Of a DNA stretch of 64,000 bases, positions 43,680-53,043 are shown in pieces. The number at the start of each line of letters is the position of its first letter. Position 1 is the first letter of the stretch. The translations under genes were made by a program, and so were the position numbers. The stretch is from an uncultured Lachnospiraceae bacterium (GTDB taxonomy: Bacteria > Bacillota > Clostridia > Lachnospirales > Lachnospiraceae), in the NCBI GenBank assembly GCA_902781455.1, contig CACZJF010000001.1, forward strand, positions 124,001-188,000. The letters are read 5' to 3'. The notes below the pieces were generated by a model, which was given only the letters and a program-made list of their open reading frames with translations, was not told where the DNA came from and did no database searches.

Positions 43680-45079
43680 CTGGTTTTGAGGTACTCGTCA
43701 ATTGCCTGGGCTGCCTTCTTGCCGGCGCCCATCGCGAGGATGACTGTTGCTGCGCCTGATACGGCGTCTCCTCCGGCAAATACGCCTTCCAGAGAGGTCT
43801 GGCCTTCCTCGGTCGCGACGATGCATTGCTTCCGGTTCATTTCAAGTCCATCCGTTGTGGAGGAAATGAGCGGGTTCGGGCGGGTTCCGAGTGCCATGAT
43901 AACGGTATCACAGTCTATCGTGAATTCCGATCCTTCCACCGGAACCGGGCTTCTTCTTCCGGAAGCGTCAGGCTCTCCCAGTTCCATGCGGACGCACTCG
44001 ATTCCGGTGACGTTATCCTGGTCATCCGCGAGAATCCTGACCGGATTGGTCAGAAGGTCAAAGACAATGCCTTCTTCCTTCGCATGGTGCACTTCCTCTG
44101 CTCTCGCCGGAAGCTCTGCCTCGGAACGTCGGTACACAATATGGACTTCCGCACCGAGCCGGAGCGCGGTTCTGGCAGCGTCCATCGCGACATTGCCGCC
44201 GCCGACGACAACAGCTTTCTTCCCGCTGATGATCGGTGTGTCATAATCGTCGCGGTACGCCTTCATCAGGTTATTCCTTGTCAGGAATTCATTCGCGGAG
44301 AATACGCCCTTGGACTGCTCGCCCGGAATGTTCATGAACATCGGAAGGCCTGCGCCGGAACCGATAAACACTGCTTCGAAACCTTCCTTCTTCATCAGGT
44401 CTTCGATTGTGACGGAACGGCCGATGATGACATTGGTTTCGATCTTCACGCCAAGGCACTGAACATTCTCAATCTCCTTCGCGACGACTTCGTCCTTCGG
44501 AAGACGGAATTCCGGTATGCCATAGACCAGCACGCCGCCTGCCTTGTGCAGTGCTTCGAAGATCGTGACATCATATCCTTTCTTTGCCAGATCGCCTGCG
44601 CAGGTAAGACCTGCCGGGCCGGAACCGATGACGGCTACCTTCTTCCCGGTCTTATGCAGGGCGCACTTCATCTTTCTTCCGTTCGCCTTCGCCCAGTCAG
44701 CGACAAAACGCTCCAGCTTTCCGATGGCAACGGCATCCCCTTTGATGCCCCGGATGCACTTTCCTTCACACTGCCGCTCCTGCGGGCAGACCCGTCCGCA
44801 GATGGCCGGGAGGGAACTTGACTGCGAGATCACATCATACGCGCTCCCGAACTCTCTCTCTTTGAGCGCATGGATGAATTCCGGAATATCGATATTCACG
44901 GGGCAGCCGGCTACACACTGCGGTTTCTTGCAGTGCAGGCAGCGCTCTGCTTCCTGGACGGCTTCCTCTTCATTGTATCCAAGGCATACCTCATCAAAGT
45001 TGGCCGCGCGGACCTTCGGATCCTGCTCTCTGACCGGGACTCTGGTTGACATGCTGCTGTTTCCCTTCACATCCGCCAT
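43676..45079 (-). CDS. nfnB: NfnB-like large subunit of ferredoxin:NADP+ oxidoreductase (GltD family)
   Basis: 467 residues. N-terminal Cys clusters ('CLHCKKPQCVAGCPV', 'CGRVCPQERQCEGKC') bind two [4Fe-4S] clusters. Two Rossmann loops follow: 'VIGSGPAGLTCAGDLAKKG' (FAD) and 'VVVGGGNVAMDAARTALRLG' (NADPH). Alone it would be annotated as the glutamate synthase small subunit. The NfnA-type gene directly upstream makes an NfnAB electron-bifurcating transhydrogenase (NADH, ferredoxin, NADP+) the better call. The two genes overlap by one base (TAATG). Confidence 0.88.
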   Translation of the reverse strand: MADVKGNSSMSTRVPVREQDPKVRAANFDEVCLGYNEEEAVQEAERCLHCKKPQCVAGCPVNIDIPEFIHALKEREFGSAYDVISQSSSLPAICGRVCPQERQCEGKCIRGIKGDAVAIGKLERFVADWAKANGRKMKCALHKTGKKVAVIGSGPAGLTCAGDLAKKGYDVTIFEALHKAGGVLVYGIPEFRLPKDEVVAKEIENVQCLGVKIETNVIIGRSVTIEDLMKKEGFEAVFIGSGAGLPMFMNIPGEQSKGVFSANEFLTRNNLMKAYRDDYDTPIISGKKAVVVGGGNVAMDAARTALRLGAEVHIVYRRSEAELPARAEEVHHAKEEGIVFDLLTNPVRILADDQDNVTGIECVRMELGEPDASGRRSPVPVEGSEFTIDCDTVIMALGTRPNPLISSTTDGLEMNRKQCIVATEEGQTSLEGVFAGGDAVSGAATVILAMGAGKKAAQAIDEYLKTR

Positions 45080-45975
45080 TATCTGTCACCTCCGCATTCT
45101 CCGCACCCACCGTGATGGGTCTTTCCTTCTTTCCACTTCAGAAATGCTTCTCCCTCATGCGTCTTGTAGAGGGACAGCCGCTTCATCGCAAGGTCAAAAT
45201 CTACCAGATGGCCGTCAAACTCCGGACCGTCCACGCAGGCAAACTTCACCTCACCATCCACCATCAGGCGGCAGGCGCCGCACATACCGGTACCATCTAC
45301 CATGATCGGATTCATGGACACGATGGTATGGATGCCATACTTCTTTGTGGTCAGGCAGACGAACTTCATCATGATCATCGGTCCGATGCAGACACAGTGA
45401 TCATAGGAATGACCCTCCGCAATCAGATCTTCCAGACACTTGGTCACCATTCCGCTTCTGCCGTAGGAACCATCGTCTGTCGTGACATATACATTCGCGA
45501 CCTTGCTCATGCGCTCTTCCAGAAGAACAAGTTCCTGATTGCGGGCGCCGATGATCACGTCACTCATGATGCCATGCTCATACAGCCACTTCGCCTGCGG
45601 ATAGATCGGCGCAGCGCCGACGCCTCCGGCCACAAAGACAATCTTCTTTTTCTTCAGCGCTTCGATCGCCTCCGGCTCCTCGGACAGACACAAATCAGAC
45701 GGCTTTCCGAGCGGTCCGACAAAGTCCATGAAGGAATCCCCGGCCTTAAGCTCTCTGTATTTGCTGGTGCTTACGCCGATCGGCTGAAAGACGATCTCTA
45801 TGGTTCCCTTCTCGCGGTCATAATCTGTTATGGTCAGCGGAATACGCTCCGCCTTCTCGTCAATCTTCACTATGACAAACTGCCCGGGAAGACAGCGGGC
45901 CGCGACACGGGGAGCTTCCACGATCATCTCATAGTTCGGGCCGGCGAGGTTTCGGGCTTCTAAGATTTTGTACAT
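45079..45975 (-). CDS. nfnA: NfnA-like small subunit (FAD/NAD-binding, [2Fe-2S])
   Basis: 298 residues. A ferredoxin-NADP reductase-like FAD and NAD domain ('RIPLTITDYDREKGTIEIVFQ', 'VFVAGGVGAAPIYPQAK') ends in a [2Fe-2S] site, 'GTGMCGACRLMVDG' with a further Cys in 'KFACVDGPEFDGH' (about 218-245). Family alternatives are SudB and dihydroorotate dehydrogenase subunit PyrK; the adjacent nfnB-type gene and absence of pyr genes favour NfnA. GGAGG precedes the ATG; a good promoter overlaps the end of ftsK. Confidence 0.88.
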   Translation of the reverse strand: MYKILEARNLAGPNYEMIVEAPRVAARCLPGQFVIVKIDEKAERIPLTITDYDREKGTIEIVFQPIGVSTSKYRELKAGDSFMDFVGPLGKPSDLCLSEEPEAIEALKKKKIVFVAGGVGAAPIYPQAKWLYEHGIMSDVIIGARNQELVLLEERMSKVANVYVTTDDGSYGRSGMVTKCLEDLIAEGHSYDHCVCIGPMIMMKFVCLTTKKYGIHTIVSMNPIMVDGTGMCGACRLMVDGEVKFACVDGPEFDGHLVDFDLAMKRLSLYKTHEGEAFLKWKEGKTHHGGCGECGGDR

Positions 45976-46014
45976 AGTATACCTCCGTCCAAGTTTACAG
46001 TTGATTCAGAAAAG

Positions 46015-46043
46015 ATTATAGAATTATCAACCATTCTGTTCAA
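46015..46043 (-). promoter_or_regulatory. Promoter of nfnA-nfnB-rlmH
   Basis: On the minus strand -35 TTGAAC (46038-46043), 17-base spacer, perfect -10 TATAAT (46015-46020). The -35 lies inside the last codons of ftsK, so the Nfn operon can be controlled apart from ftsK. Confidence 0.77.
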
Positions 46044-49000
46044 GATAGTTTTCGAATTGTTCCTCGCTCATCAGGACTTTCCTGGGCTTGGTCCCTTCGT
46101 CCGGTCCGACAACCCCTGCATCCGAGAGCTGGTCCATGATTCTTGCGGCTCTGTTGAATCCGATCTTGAACCATCTCTGCAGCATGCCGATGGACGCTTT
46201 GTCCTTCTGGATAATGAACCTGCCGGCATCGGCAAACAGTTCATCCGTATCTCCGCCGCCGGCAGACGCTGCCTGTGAAGAAGCCTGAATCTCCTGCATG
46301 CGCTTCTTCATCAGTTCCTGTCCCTGCGGAGTTTCTTCTTTCCGGATCGATTCCACGACATTCTGGATCTCCTCATCAGACACAAATGCGCCCTGTACGC
46401 GGACCGGCTTCTTGTAGGTCTGCGGGGAGAACAGCATGTCACCGTTTCCGAGCAGCTTTTCCGCTCCTACCATATCCAGAATGGTGCGGGAGTCCGTGCC
46501 TGACGATACCGCGAAGGCAATCCGGGATGGAATGTTTGCTTTGATCAGGCCGGTGATGACATCAACGGAGGGCCTCTGCGTCGCGATGACCAGGTGGATG
46601 CCGCAGGCTCTGGCCAGCTGCGCAAGCCGGCAGATTGCGTCTTCCACCTCATTGCCCGATACCATCATCAGATCCGCAAGCTCATCCACAATGATGACAA
46701 TCTGCGGCATCTTCTTCGGCGCGTTGGGAACACCTCCCTTGATCAGCGTATCAACCTTCGCATTGTAGCCTGCAAGGTTCCGGACACCGACCTCCGCGAA
46801 TGCCTGATAACGTCTGGTCATTTCGGCGACACCCCAGTTCAGCGCGCCTGCAGCCTTCTTCGGGTCCGTGACGACCGGGATAAACAGATGCGGAATGTCA
46901 TTGTAGACAGACAGTTCCACAACCTTGGGGTCAATCATGATCATCTTGACCTCGGACGGATCCGCGTTGTAGATGATGGACATGATCAATGTATTGATAA
47001 ACACCGATTTGCCGGAACCGGTCGCGCCCGCGATCAGAAGGTGCGGCATCTTGGCGATATCCGAAACGATGATCCTCCCCGAGATATCTTTACCGACAAC
47101 ATAGCTCAGCTTCCTGGAATGATTCTTCTTGAATTCCTCCGAATCAATCAGCTCACTCAGATAAACCATGGAGGTTTTCTTGTTGGGAATCTCGATTCCG
47201 ACAGCTGCCTTGCCGGGGATCGGTGCTTCAATCCTGATATCCGCCGCCGCAAGGTTCAGTTTCAGGTCGTCCGCAAGATTCGTGATCTTGCTCACCTTCG
47301 TTCCCAGCTCCGGAAGGAACTCATATCTGGTCACACTGGGACCGCAGCTGACATCCGTGATCCGCGCATTGACCCCAAACGTTGCAAGAACCTGTTCCAG
47401 CTTGCGTGCTGTCTCACGCACCTCATCGTCCTCGGCCGCGGAGTCTGACGCGGAAGGTCTCTCCAGCAGGTCGATTGACGGAAATACATACGGAATCTCT
47501 TCCTCTTCCTGCGCTTCGATCTGCTTCGCGACGGATTCCACCTCTTTCTGGGTTTCCTCCTTCGTCATGTGTACCTTCTCTGCTTCCTTGTCCGCTCTCT
47601 TTCTGGACGCGGAGTCACCGGCGTTCTTGATGTCTTCCTCCGTGTCAATCACGTCATCGGAGGCATCTTCCGGAATCATGTCTGTCTCTGCCAGGTCTGC
47701 TTCGTCCGCAGAAAAGATATCTTCCGCGCCGGAAACAGGCGCTGTCTGTGTTTTCGCAGTGTTCTTCCGGCTGTTTGTTTTTCTTTCCGCGCCAGCCGCA
47801 GCGTCCGTGTTCTTTACCGTACTCCCTGCACGGTGGATCGTGAAGGTCGGAACATATTCCACCTGCTGCGGGTCCTCCTCATACGAAGCTGTTTCTGCAG
47901 CTGATATCTCAACACCCGGGATCTGTGGAGAAACCGGATTCTCCAGGCGTACAAACATCGGAACATTCTCCTTCGCCGGTTCCGGACCAGCACCTTTTGT
48001 TCTGGTGCCTTCTGCCACTGCGCTTTTTCCAGCATCTTCCGTCACGATGCCGTCCGGGGAAGCAGTGTCCTTCCGGGCTGTGGTAAAGACAACCTGATCC
48101 GGTGTCAGATCCGGAAGCGGTTCCTGGCTCCTCCGTGGTTTTCTGGTATCGCCAAACAGATCCGTGTTAATTTTCTTCCGCGGCTTTCTCACCTTCTTTG
48201 TCTGCGCTTCGCCGCTCTCTTCGCCCAGGACAGAGTAGAAGACCGGAGAAGCCTCATAGGCACTGCCGGAAAGCATTGCTTCCCGCTCTCTCATCTCGCG
48301 CCTGGCTTCCTGCTCTCTCCTTCTCAGCTCCCGCTCTTCTTTCCGGCGCATTTCCCGCTCCATTCGGATCTCTTCATTGCGGATTCTGCGCTCTTCAAAA
48401 GCCTCCGCGCCCATCTTGCCTGCACTGATGAACAGTTTTTTCTGCGTGAGCAGGGCTCCGAACAGGAAGATCGCGATCAGGAACACAGCCCATGTGCCGA
48501 CGATCCCGACGGTAGGACGGAAAAACAGGATCAGCGCGCCGCCGATCGCGCCGCCTCCGGTATGATACTGCTGTCCGACTTCGAAATAATCAGACACGGA
48601 TGTGCCGGCCATGTCGGAAAAGCTGACCAGCTGCCAGACACCGCAGAATACGCAGAACAGCACGATACAGGAGACAGTGCGGATCTTTGCCGTCCTCTCC
48701 CCATGCGTCACCATCAGGTACAGCGTCAGGAAAAATACAAGAAACGGAAACAGGTACGCGTTTGTTCCCATGATTCCGAAGAGAAGATCACCGAAGGAAT
48801 TCCCGATTCCCCCTCCGAAGCCGATGACACAGATGAACATCAGAACAGAGGCGCCAAGAAGGCACCAGCACAGGATCTCCGTGTTCATGACCGGGTCAGC
48901 ACTTCGGTAAGAAGAACTCTTCCGCGCCGCAGAAGAGTTCTTTTTCACACCGGTTGATCTGGCGGCGGAAGCTTTTCTGCTTCCGGAATGATTGCGTGTA

Positions 49001-49047
49001 CCGGAGCTTTTCCGCGCTCCGGAGGCTTTCTTTGTCTTGGATGCCAT
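46027..49047 (-). CDS. ftsK: FtsK/SpoIIIE-family DNA translocase
   Basis: 1006 residues. A Ser/Lys/Ala-rich basic N-terminus (about 1-50) precedes four membrane helices (about 55-205). A long charged linker (about 220-530, with an Arg/Glu-rich segment near 'RREQEARREMREREAML') follows. The motor domain has Walker A 'AGATGSGKSVF' (about 676) and Walker B 'VIIVDELADLMM' (about 784). A C-terminal gamma winged helix (about 940-1000) reads KOPS-like sites. It pumps DNA at the septum and would activate Xer recombination. The linker is longer than in B. subtilis SpoIIIE/SftA. Confidence 0.93.
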   Translation of the reverse strand: MASKTKKASGARKSSGTRNHSGSRKASAARSTGVKKNSSAARKSSSYRSADPVMNTEILCWCLLGASVLMFICVIGFGGGIGNSFGDLLFGIMGTNAYLFPFLVFFLTLYLMVTHGERTAKIRTVSCIVLFCVFCGVWQLVSFSDMAGTSVSDYFEVGQQYHTGGGAIGGALILFFRPTVGIVGTWAVFLIAIFLFGALLTQKKLFISAGKMGAEAFEERRIRNEEIRMEREMRRKEERELRRREQEARREMREREAMLSGSAYEASPVFYSVLGEESGEAQTKKVRKPRKKINTDLFGDTRKPRRSQEPLPDLTPDQVVFTTARKDTASPDGIVTEDAGKSAVAEGTRTKGAGPEPAKENVPMFVRLENPVSPQIPGVEISAAETASYEEDPQQVEYVPTFTIHRAGSTVKNTDAAAGAERKTNSRKNTAKTQTAPVSGAEDIFSADEADLAETDMIPEDASDDVIDTEEDIKNAGDSASRKRADKEAEKVHMTKEETQKEVESVAKQIEAQEEEEIPYVFPSIDLLERPSASDSAAEDDEVRETARKLEQVLATFGVNARITDVSCGPSVTRYEFLPELGTKVSKITNLADDLKLNLAAADIRIEAPIPGKAAVGIEIPNKKTSMVYLSELIDSEEFKKNHSRKLSYVVGKDISGRIIVSDIAKMPHLLIAGATGSGKSVFINTLIMSIIYNADPSEVKMIMIDPKVVELSVYNDIPHLFIPVVTDPKKAAGALNWGVAEMTRRYQAFAEVGVRNLAGYNAKVDTLIKGGVPNAPKKMPQIVIIVDELADLMMVSGNEVEDAICRLAQLARACGIHLVIATQRPSVDVITGLIKANIPSRIAFAVSSGTDSRTILDMVGAEKLLGNGDMLFSPQTYKKPVRVQGAFVSDEEIQNVVESIRKEETPQGQELMKKRMQEIQASSQAASAGGGDTDELFADAGRFIIQKDKASIGMLQRWFKIGFNRAARIMDQLSDAGVVGPDEGTKPRKVLMSEEQFENYLEQNG

Positions 49048-49071
49048 ATTACCCCTTATCCCCTGTATTGA

Positions 49072-49953
49072 TTATTTCATGAATATAAACTGTCCCGCGA
49101 TGGCAAAGATGCCGACTGCAAAGCAGTAGAAAGCGAAGACTTTCATCTTTCTGCTCAGCACCACCTTGCCCACGATCCGGATGGATATGTATCCGAATAC
49201 GGCGGCAGCGATCATACCGCAGGCATAGCTTCCGAGCATGGAAGGACTCAGGCTTTCTGCTGCGATATCCTTCAGCTCCAGCACCGCGGCTCCGAGAATT
49301 GCCGGTATCGAAAGAATAAACGAATACTTTACGGCAAACTTTCTCTCAAACCCGCAGAACGTACAGGCTGAGATCGTCGTTCCGGAGCGTGAGATACCGG
49401 GAAGCGTCGCGAATCCCTGCGCGATTCCGATCAGGACACCCTCTCCCCAGGAGACATCCTTTGGAATCTTCCAGCAGTTTTCCACCTTATCGGAAAGATA
49501 AAGAATGATTCCGGTGATCAGCAGGCAGATGCCGGGAACGATCAGCGTCGCGGAAGCATCTTCGATCAGCTTTCTCCCAAAGTAGCCGATCAGTCCGGTC
49601 GGAATGGTGGAAACAATGACCAGAGCAACAAACTTGCGGTAGTTGGTGCGGATGATTCTGCGGTATTTCCTGGGCTGCTCTGTATTATTCCGCGTCAGGC
49701 GCAGCTTCAGATTGAAGAAGCAGTCATACAGCATCCGGAAGGCCTCCGCCACAAGCTTGCAGATATCCTTCCAGTACACCAGGAATACAACAAACAGCGT
49801 ACCGACATGAAGCATGACGTCGAAAGCAATGCTTCCGCCCGTATCAATATGAAAAATATTCTGAAAAATCGCTAGATGACCGGAGCTTGAGACCGGAAGA
49901 AACTCGGTCAGCCCCTGTACAATTCCAAGAAAGATCGCCTGAAGAACAGACAT
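49072..49953 (-). CDS. uppP: Undecaprenyl-diphosphatase UppP (BacA)
   Basis: 293 residues with eight membrane helices and the two family motifs 'GLTEFLPVSSSGHLAI' (about 14-29) and 'LPGISRSGTTIS' (about 188-199). It recycles undecaprenyl diphosphate, the wall-precursor carrier, and raises bacitracin tolerance. AAAGGAG precedes the ATG. It lies between an unknown gene and ftsK, with gaps of 10 and 24 bases. Confidence 0.95.
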   Translation of the reverse strand: MSVLQAIFLGIVQGLTEFLPVSSSGHLAIFQNIFHIDTGGSIAFDVMLHVGTLFVVFLVYWKDICKLVAEAFRMLYDCFFNLKLRLTRNNTEQPRKYRRIIRTNYRKFVALVIVSTIPTGLIGYFGRKLIEDASATLIVPGICLLITGIILYLSDKVENCWKIPKDVSWGEGVLIGIAQGFATLPGISRSGTTISACTFCGFERKFAVKYSFILSIPAILGAAVLELKDIAAESLSPSMLGSYACGMIAAAVFGYISIRIVGKVVLSRKMKVFAFYCFAVGIFAIAGQFIFMK

Positions 49954-49963
49954 ATCGGCTCCT

Positions 49964-50758
49964 TTATACGTTACGGTTATTCTTTACATGCGGATACAGA
50001 TGAAAATACTGCTCCTTCATCTCCAGCACCATCTGCGAATAGAGATCCAGGCACTCCTCCATCTGTCCCTTCCGGATCATCCCGATACACGGATCGATAT
50101 AGTCTCTCCAGATCCGGTCGTAGATCTGCCGGGCATCAGGGCGCTGATTGATATGCTTTACGATGGAAGGCGCGATATCATAGTATTCCATGATCAGCTC
50201 TTCTCCGCCGGTCTTGGACATCATATAGGTGTCCCGGTAGCTGCGCAGAAGGTTCAGCTCACTGCAGTCATCGTCCATTCCGCGGTACTGGCATGCAGCG
50301 GTGGTAATATAGCACCATTTCCGGTGAAAGCCCTTCTCGATATCCTCATAATCGGAGGCCTTGATGTCAGACTTCGGAAATGCTTCCTTCCACTTTTTCT
50401 GGATATGCTCGATCAGCGCCTGGGAAGATTCGCCCTTGTACTGCAGGATCGCCGGAAAGAGATACCCGGCTACCGCAAGCGACATATTGATAAACAGAAC
50501 CTCTCTCCTGCGCCGCGGCGCGGTGTCATACAAAGCCTTGGACTGATCGACAAAGGTCTGAGCCATGTTGTCCAGCATGGTATCCGGCTCCCCGACCGAC
50601 AGGAAGAGGCGCTCAATCGCATCCAGGGTCGGAACCATTCCCAGATAGAATGTCTGGAAGCCGTTCGGGTATTTTCCTCTTTTGAAGCTTTCAATCAGAA
50701 GCTCAGGGTCCTTCAGAACAGAGGCCATCCCATCTATCGCAATCTGATAATCCGTCAT
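49964..50758 (-). CDS. Conserved protein of unknown function with 'CYITTA...DDC.EL' motif
   Basis: 264 residues, mostly helical, no signal peptide or membrane segment. The central motif runs 'WCYITTAAC', then 'GMDDDCSELNLLRSYRDTYM', then 'GEELIMEYYDIAPSIVKHI' (about 145-205). It resembles the C-x-I-x-T-A / D-D-x-x-EL-x-x-LR-x-FRD 'CFI-box'-like pattern seen at the ends of various bacterial proteins, here embedded in a longer helical protein. I do not know a function. A strong GGAGG site and a 6-base gap tie it to yebC. Confidence 0.75.
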   Translation of the reverse strand: MTDYQIAIDGMASVLKDPELLIESFKRGKYPNGFQTFYLGMVPTLDAIERLFLSVGEPDTMLDNMAQTFVDQSKALYDTAPRRRREVLFINMSLAVAGYLFPAILQYKGESSQALIEHIQKKWKEAFPKSDIKASDYEDIEKGFHRKWCYITTAACQYRGMDDDCSELNLLRSYRDTYMMSKTGGEELIMEYYDIAPSIVKHINQRPDARQIYDRIWRDYIDPCIGMIRKGQMEECLDLYSQMVLEMKEQYFHLYPHVKNNRNV

Positions 50759-50764
50759 ATCAGG

Positions 50765-51496
50765 TTACTCCTCCTCCAGGTTGGTGTAGACTGCCTGTAC
50801 ATCATCACTTTCATCCAGAAGGTCAAGAATTCTGTTCAGGTTCTTCAGGGCAGTTTCGTCCGTAAGTGCCACATAGGTCTGCGGAATCATGGTGACTTCA
50901 GCGGAAGCCATCGGAATGTTCTTTGACTCAAGTGCTTCGCGAACCTCGGAGAACGCGTCCGGATCTGTCATGATGACATAGGAATCCTCTTCGTCCTGGA
51001 AATCATCCGCGCCGGCGTCGAGCGCCTCCATCATCAGATCATCCGGATCCATCTCACATTCTTCCTTGTCGATGATGATCTGTCCTTTCTTGTCAAACAT
51101 AAAGGAAACACAGCCTGGTGTTCCGACGTTTCCCTGTCCTTTGGAGAAAGCGGCACGGACATCCGCGGAAGTACGGTTCCTGTTGTCCGTCAGCGCGTCC
51201 ACGATGATCGCGATCCCATTCGGCCCGTAGCCTTCATAGGTGACCTGCTCATAGTTGACAGAGTCCTGGTTGCCGGCTGCCTTCTTGATTCCGCGTTCAA
51301 TCGTATCATTGGGCATGTTGGATGCCTTCGCCTTCGCGATAACATCGCGAAGCTTGGAGTTATTATTCGGATCCGCTCCGCCTTCCTTGACCGCAATGGC
51401 AATTTCTCTGCCGATGATCGTAAAGATCTTGCCCTTGGCAGCGTCATTGCGCTCTTTCTTATGCTTGATGTTGGCAAACTTGGAATGTCCTGACAT
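50765..51496 (-). CDS. yebC: YebC/PmpR-family transcription or translation factor
   Basis: 243 residues starting 'MSGHSKFANIKHKK', the family hallmark, with 'GGADPNNNSKLRDVIAKAKASNMPND' and 'YEGYGPNGIAIIVDALTDNRNRT'. YebC proteins act as DNA-binding regulators, and some have been linked to relief of ribosome stalling at proline runs. The ATG at 51496 has AGGAGG nine bases upstream, favoured over an in-frame start six codons earlier. A perfect-armed palindrome lies directly before the ribosome site. Confidence 0.95.
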   Translation of the reverse strand: MSGHSKFANIKHKKERNDAAKGKIFTIIGREIAIAVKEGGADPNNNSKLRDVIAKAKASNMPNDTIERGIKKAAGNQDSVNYEQVTYEGYGPNGIAIIVDALTDNRNRTSADVRAAFSKGQGNVGTPGCVSFMFDKKGQIIIDKEECEMDPDDLMMEALDAGADDFQDEEDSYVIMTDPDAFSEVREALESKNIPMASAEVTMIPQTYVALTDETALKNLNRILDLLDESDDVQAVYTNLEEE

Positions 51497-51512
51497 AATG
51501 ATTCTCCTCCTC

Positions 51513-51530
51513 AATAAACGTTCGTTTATT
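51513..51530. promoter_or_regulatory. TetR-like palindrome in the yebC leader
   Basis: AATAAACG (51513-51520) and CGTTTATT (51523-51530) are perfect arms around a TT centre. It lies just upstream of the yebC ribosome site and downstream of the preceding stop. It is AT-flanked and symmetric as TetR-family operators often are; no regulator gene is adjacent. Confidence 0.55.
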
Positions 51531-51544
51531 CTGTCTGATCTGGG

Positions 51545-52897
51545 TTATTTACTGCCAAAATGAGTCACAATCCGCGTGGGATCTTTCTCTTTCTCCTGCA
51601 AAGCCGGCTCTTCTTCCTTCTCTTCCGACGGAAGCCTGGAGACATCCGTCCAGCCGATCATGGTGCCGTTGATGCTCAGGATCCGGAACCGCCAGCCAAG
51701 CACCTTGTCCTCAATCACCGTCCCTCTGTCCTCGTCCGTCGGAATGTGTCCGAGTTTCGGCGTCAGGTATCCGCTCAGTGTGACATAGTCGTCCTGGTCA
51801 ACCGATGTCCCCAGCGTCTTCCAGACATCGTCGAGAAGTGCTTTGCCATTCATGCGAAGATGTCCGTCACGCGATCTGGCGATCAGTTTTTCCTCGCTGT
51901 CATACTCATCAAGGATATTGCCTACGATTTCTTCCAGGATATCCTCCATGGTGACCAGACCGCTGGTCTCCCCGTATTCATTGACAACGATGGCCATCTG
52001 TTTCCTGCTCTCCTGCATCTGCCACAGCAGGTCATCCACATTCGTTGTCTCAGGAATAAACTGCACCTCCCGAAGCAGATGCGGAATCTGTCCGATGCTC
52101 TGATCATGATACTGATCCTTCAGATGGAAGAGCATGGCATCCTTCAGGTACAGCGAGCCCGTAATATTATCGATGTTTTCCTCATAGACAGGAAAACGGG
52201 AATTCGGCGCCTGTACCATAAACCGGATTGCTTCATCCAGCGTCGTGGACGCTTCCAGGCTGAGAATATCGCCCCGGTGCGTCATGATGTCGTCCGCATG
52301 CTTGTCGTCCAGCTCAAAGATGTTCGAAATCATCTGCGCTTCGTCTGTATCGATCGCGCCCTGCTCATGGCCTTCATTGACCATGGAAAGGATCTCGTCC
52401 TCCGTCACCTCGTCGTCCAGCCTTTTCGGATCGATGCCTGCCAGCCGCACCGGCAGAGAGGCCAGCCAGGAAATCGGTGCTGTAAACGGCAGCGAAATCA
52501 CTGTAAAAACTCTGGAAGGAGCGCTCAGCAAGGCAGCTGTCTTAACCTTATACAATCTCGCGATCAGATTCGGCAGGGAAACGCCGAGCAGGTAGACAAT
52601 CGCTGTAAGGAGAAACGCGACCAGAAAACGGTTATGCGGCAAAACCATCCACAGAGCCACCGCGCCCTGCGCTGCTGCCTGGATCTGCCAGAACACAACC
52701 GATCGGAACAGCTTCGATGCGTTGTTTCTGGCGTTCTTCACCCTTGACAGGGCAGGCTCGGTAATCTGCGCATTTCCCTCTTCGTCCGGAATCAGATCCT
52801 TTTCCGATATCCCGCAGACCGCTGTATAGTAAGCCATCTGGATTGCGTCAATCATTATGAGCGGAACCAGAATCGCAAAACACAAAAGCGGGTTCAT
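51545..52897 (-). CDS. CNNM/CorC-type membrane protein with CBS pair
   Basis: 450 residues. An N-terminal DUF21-like membrane region (helices about 3-25, 65-105, 125-150) leads to paired CBS domains (about 195-320, 'SLEASTTLDEAIRFMVQAPNSRFPVYEE', 'NVDDLLWQMQESRKQMAIVVNEYGETSG'). A CorC_HlyC domain follows (about 335-420). The family transports or regulates Mg2+/Co2+. The start at 52897 has GGGGGAG just upstream; a TTG four codons earlier would contain that site. The first membrane helix is unusually divergent. Confidence 0.88.
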   Translation of the reverse strand: MNPLLCFAILVPLIMIDAIQMAYYTAVCGISEKDLIPDEEGNAQITEPALSRVKNARNNASKLFRSVVFWQIQAAAQGAVALWMVLPHNRFLVAFLLTAIVYLLGVSLPNLIARLYKVKTAALLSAPSRVFTVISLPFTAPISWLASLPVRLAGIDPKRLDDEVTEDEILSMVNEGHEQGAIDTDEAQMISNIFELDDKHADDIMTHRGDILSLEASTTLDEAIRFMVQAPNSRFPVYEENIDNITGSLYLKDAMLFHLKDQYHDQSIGQIPHLLREVQFIPETTNVDDLLWQMQESRKQMAIVVNEYGETSGLVTMEDILEEIVGNILDEYDSEEKLIARSRDGHLRMNGKALLDDVWKTLGTSVDQDDYVTLSGYLTPKLGHIPTDEDRGTVIEDKVLGWRFRILSINGTMIGWTDVSRLPSEEKEEEPALQEKEKDPTRIVTHFGSK

Positions 52898-52934
52898 ATT
52901 CTCCCCCAATCAGTATCACCACCGGAAGCGCTGC

Positions 52935-52960
52935 TTTACTGCTTTCAGCCTGGCAGTAAA
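52935..52960. other. Inverted repeat in the alr-CNNM gap
   Basis: TTTACTGC (52935-52942) and GCAGTAAA (52953-52960) pair over a 10-base loop. It lies in the 146-base gap upstream of the CNNM gene and downstream of alr. There is no T-run, so it is an operator or leader candidate rather than a terminator. Confidence 0.4.
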
Positions 52961-53043
52961 CCTCTGTATGATAATACCCTCCCATCTGGTATGAGTCAAC
53001 TCAGCCCATATTCCGGCATTGCAAAAGCCAGGCAGGTTTTCTC

